Shown here piece by piece: positions 13,930 through 15,400 of a stretch of 15,400 nt of DNA (positions are counted from its first letter, which is position 1; each line of letters starts with the position of its first letter). The notes below the pieces were generated by a model. The model had not been told where the DNA came from. It did no database searches and saw nothing but the letters and a program-made list of their open reading frames with translations. Made by a program: the position numbers and the translations under genes. The stretch is taken from NCBI GenBank assembly GCA_002351705.1, contig DEHC01000041.1, forward strand, positions 1-15,400, given 5' to 3'. The DNA is from Gammaproteobacteria bacterium UBA2810 (GTDB lineage Bacteria > Pseudomonadota > Gammaproteobacteria > Enterobacterales > Succinivibrionaceae).

Positions 13930-14400
13930 CTATTCTCGGTGATAGGGGAGTCCTGCGCTGACTGTCCAGGCACGGTACAGGCTCTCGGCCACGAGGACCC
14001 TCACAAGAGGGTGGGGGAATGTCAGCGGGGAGAGCGACCAGCTCTCGCTCGCTGCGGCCTTGCACTCCTGTGAGAGTCCCTCGGGGCCGCCCACGAGGAG
14101 GGCGATGTCCTGCCCGGAGGCCATCCATCTTTCAAGTGTTTTGCTGAGCTCAGGCGTCGTCCAGCGCTTCCCGGGTATGTCGAGAGTGACGATTTTCGCG
14201 CCGTGCGGCACTGCGGCGAGCATTTCCTCGCCTTCCTTCTCGGTAATCCTCGCGATGTCGGCGTTCTTGCCGCGCTTTCCCGCAGGGATTTCCTTTAGAA
14301 TCAGGGAGCAGTCCTTCGGGAAGCGCTTGCAGTATTCATTGAACCCATCGCTGACCCAGCCGGGCATCTTTGTCCCGACCGCTATGAGATATATCTTCAT
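13930..14400 (-). CDS. rlmH: RlmH, 23S rRNA pseudouridine-1915 N3-methyltransferase
   Basis: The protein has 156 residues (E. coli 155). It is a SPOUT-class SAM-dependent methyltransferase that modifies pseudouridine 1915 in helix 69 of 23S rRNA after subunit joining. The knotted SAM site is seen in IALLVGGPEGL (99-109) and in SLSPLTFPHPLVRVLVAESLYRAW (122-145). The C-terminal PYHRE is near-universal in the family, and MKIYLIAVGTKMPGWV is the usual start. It heads the wall gene cluster. rsfS, its frequent upstream neighbour, is absent from the window. No strong Shine-Dalgarno is visible. A TAAAAT-like -10 may lie in the AT-rich stretch at about 14431-14450. Confidence 0.96.
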   Translation of the reverse strand: MKIYLIAVGTKMPGWVSDGFNEYCKRFPKDCSLILKEIPAGKRGKNADIARITEKEGEEMLAAVPHGAKIVTLDIPGKRWTTPELSKTLERWMASGQDIALLVGGPEGLSQECKAAASESWSLSPLTFPHPLVRVLVAESLYRAWTVSAGLPYHRE

Positions 14401-14507
14401 AAGTGCCGACCGCTCTTCTCCCTTCCGCAGGGTAAAATTTTAACATTTTTGCACCTCATGCGGCGGCCGTCTGCTACACCTCAGGACGGGAACAGAAACA
14501 CCGCGCA

Positions 14508-14521
14508 GGGCGCATGCGCCC
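14508..14521. repeat. Perfect 14-bp palindrome
   Basis: GGGCGCATGCGCCC is a perfect palindrome without a spacer, about 110 bp upstream of rlmH. It could be a dimeric regulator site or a modification target. No known regulator is assigned. Confidence 0.4.
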
Positions 14522-14668
14522 GGGAGGGAACGGGGAGATTTCCTTTCACTGCCGGGAGCCCTGGTATTTTGTCCCAAAACGGCGGGGGATAAATGGAGCA
14601 GTGCCGCAGATTTGCAAGATGGGAATTTAGGCTGGTGCCCTATTCAGAAGATTACGCTTCATGGCTGT

Positions 14669-14678
14669 CCGGTACCGG
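14669..14678. repeat. Perfect 10-bp palindrome
   Basis: CCGGTACCGG is a perfect palindrome in the same divergent region. At this length it may be chance in GC-rich DNA. Confidence 0.25.
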
Positions 14679-14875
14679 TATCTCTGGAGATTGACCGGGC
14701 AGACTCAAGATGAAAAACTCTGACATTTCTGTGATCTGGTTCTCGTTTTTTTTTGAGTCTGTAAGAAACTGCCGTGCGTCACAAATATTCGTATTTTTGT
14801 GGCTAATGAATACCGTTTTATCGCAGGACAGTTTCCTGTTCATTCTGCAGGGTCAGTGGCAGAGCGGTGTATTTC

Positions 14876-14889
14876 TTTACAAGTGTAAA
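14876..14889. promoter_or_regulatory. Inverted repeat TTTACA-AG-TGTAAA before the PH-domain gene
   Basis: A perfect 6-bp inverted repeat with a 2-bp spacer ends 3 nt before the Shine-Dalgarno AGGGAG (14893-14898). It could be an operator, or a small hairpin limiting access to the ribosome binding site. The half-sites resemble TyrR box halves, but the order and spacing are wrong for TyrR. Confidence 0.35.
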
Positions 14890-14904
14890 TTTAGGGAGCA
14901 GCTG

Positions 14905-15339
14905 ATGGCATCATATGTTGAGAGTTCTTTGACAACCGGAGAGAAAGTAGAGCAGAGGGCGCAGATTACCAAAGTGATCTATGTTCGCCCGGTATTCTGG
15001 TTGGTGGTTGCCGTTTTGTTTTGTTTGGGAGGCTTGGGCATTGTCCCTGTTGCGTTATTCATTGTAACCGCAATCTCTCTTATCCGCACATTCCTGGTGG
15101 TTTCAACCACAGAACTTGCTGTAACTAATAAAAGAGTGCTGGCCAAGTTCGGCATTATCAAACGCTCCACCATAGAACTGAACCTTACTTCAGTTGAGAG
15201 TGTCAATCTGGAACAGGGCATTCTCGGAAGAGTGCTTAACTATGGCTCTCTGGTGTTCAATGGCACAGGAAGTTCAGGTGTGCCGGTTCCCTATATCAGC
15301 CACCCGCTTGAATTCAAGAAATTAGTGCTTGAGAAGTAG
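14905..15339 (+). CDS. Small membrane protein with bacterial PH domain (bPH_2)
   Basis: The protein has 144 residues. A short N-terminal cytoplasmic part (1-26) is followed by a hydrophobic region (about 27-63) that fits two membrane helices around LGGLGIVP. A bPH_2 domain then covers about 65-142. Typical features are LVVSTTELAVTNKRVLAKFGII, then SVESVNLEQGILGRVLNYGSLVF-type strands and NGTGSSGVPVPYISHP. Such YdbS/YdbT-like or stand-alone PH proteins are common, and their role is not established. The start is ATG 14905 with AGGGAG at 14893-14898, 6 nt spacing, a near-ideal site. Upstream in-frame codons back to 14710 have no such signal. It is less GC-rich than the wall cluster. Confidence 0.85.
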   Translation: MASYVESSLTTGEKVEQRAQITKVIYVRPVFWLVVAVLFCLGGLGIVPVALFIVTAISLIRTFLVVSTTELAVTNKRVLAKFGIIKRSTIELNLTSVESVNLEQGILGRVLNYGSLVFNGTGSSGVPVPYISHPLEFKKLVLEK

Positions 15340-15362
15340 GGCGAGATCATATATGACAGGAA

Positions 15363-15391
15363 TTGACTTATTACATAATTTGACTTATATC
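15363..15391 (+). promoter_or_regulatory. Sigma70-like promoter at the window end
   Basis: TTGACT (15363-15368), then 17 bp, then TATATC (15386-15391). The 9-mer TTGACTTAT occurs twice here (15363-15371 and 15380-15388), offset by 17 bp, so the second copy supplies part of the -10. It would drive a gene beyond the window. Confidence 0.5.
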
Positions 15392-15400
15392 AAAAATTAT

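Larger units (their letters stand above)
14401..14904. other. Divergent intergenic region between rlmH and the PH-domain gene
   Basis: No credible gene is seen in these 504 bp. The forward frame reaching back to 14710 lacks a Shine-Dalgarno there and shows no family similarity before residue 66. The rlmH-proximal half is GC-rich and contains two perfect palindromes (14508-14521 and 14669-14678). The half near the PH-domain gene is AT-rich with an eight-T run around 14746-14753. Confidence 0.5.

Noticed and set aside
14710..14904. 65-residue N-terminal extension of the PH-domain protein
   Set aside because: No Shine-Dalgarno at 14710 and no family similarity, whereas ATG 14905 has an ideal AGGGAG.

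Overview
The window looks like chromosomal DNA of a gammaproteobacterium. The main evidence is a conserved cell-elongation cluster on the minus strand, read from high to low coordinates: rlmH, mrdA (PBP2), rodA, mltB, rlpA, dacA and ybeD. The proteins resemble enterobacterial and pseudomonad relatives but are clearly diverged. With a ModF-type ABC protein and an AAA-ATPase/PD-(D/E)XK gene of a kind common in gut anaerobes, I would guess a gut or rumen lineage such as Succinivibrionaceae. That placement is inference, not something the sequence proves.

Layout. Positions 1-659 are AT-richer at the left and hold no convincing intact gene. They carry two open stretches without start codons, a perfect 12-bp inverted repeat, and a small hairpin. 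A YkgJ-type cysteine-cluster protein (660-947, plus) is convergent with an AAA-ATPase/nuclease-fold gene (1059-2834, minus). Upstream of that lies a radical SAM/SPASM gene (2943-4019, minus). A 440-bp divergent intergenic region (4020-4459) contains a single sequence that closely resembles a type I-C CRISPR repeat. modF (4460-5920, plus) follows and ends in a strong intrinsic terminator. It is convergent with a sanA-like gene (6073-6906, minus), which sits where lipB/lipA usually follow ybeD.

How the genes work together. RodA (SEDS glycosyltransferase) and PBP2 (transpeptidase) are the core of the rod-elongation machine. MltB and RlpA are peptidoglycan lytic enzymes and DacA is a D,D-carboxypeptidase, so five neighbouring genes build, trim and remodel the wall. 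RlmH methylates the 23S rRNA and is a conserved passenger at the head of the cluster. SanA-like proteins are linked to envelope integrity, so its position beside the wall cluster makes sense. Tight junctions (rlmH/mrdA 3 bp apart, rodA/mltB overlapping by 4 bp, mltB/rlpA abutting) support co-transcription. A 134-bp gap before rodA contains an extended -10 promoter, and a 184-bp gap precedes dacA.

Beyond rlmH, a 504-bp divergent region with two perfect GC-rich palindromes leads to a small membrane protein with a bacterial PH domain (14905-15339, plus). The window ends in a good sigma70-like promoter for a gene outside it.

The observations most worth following are the solitary CRISPR-like repeat, the ModF first-domain Glu-to-Ala change, the structured ybeD-sanA intergenic region, and the orphan radical SAM enzyme.
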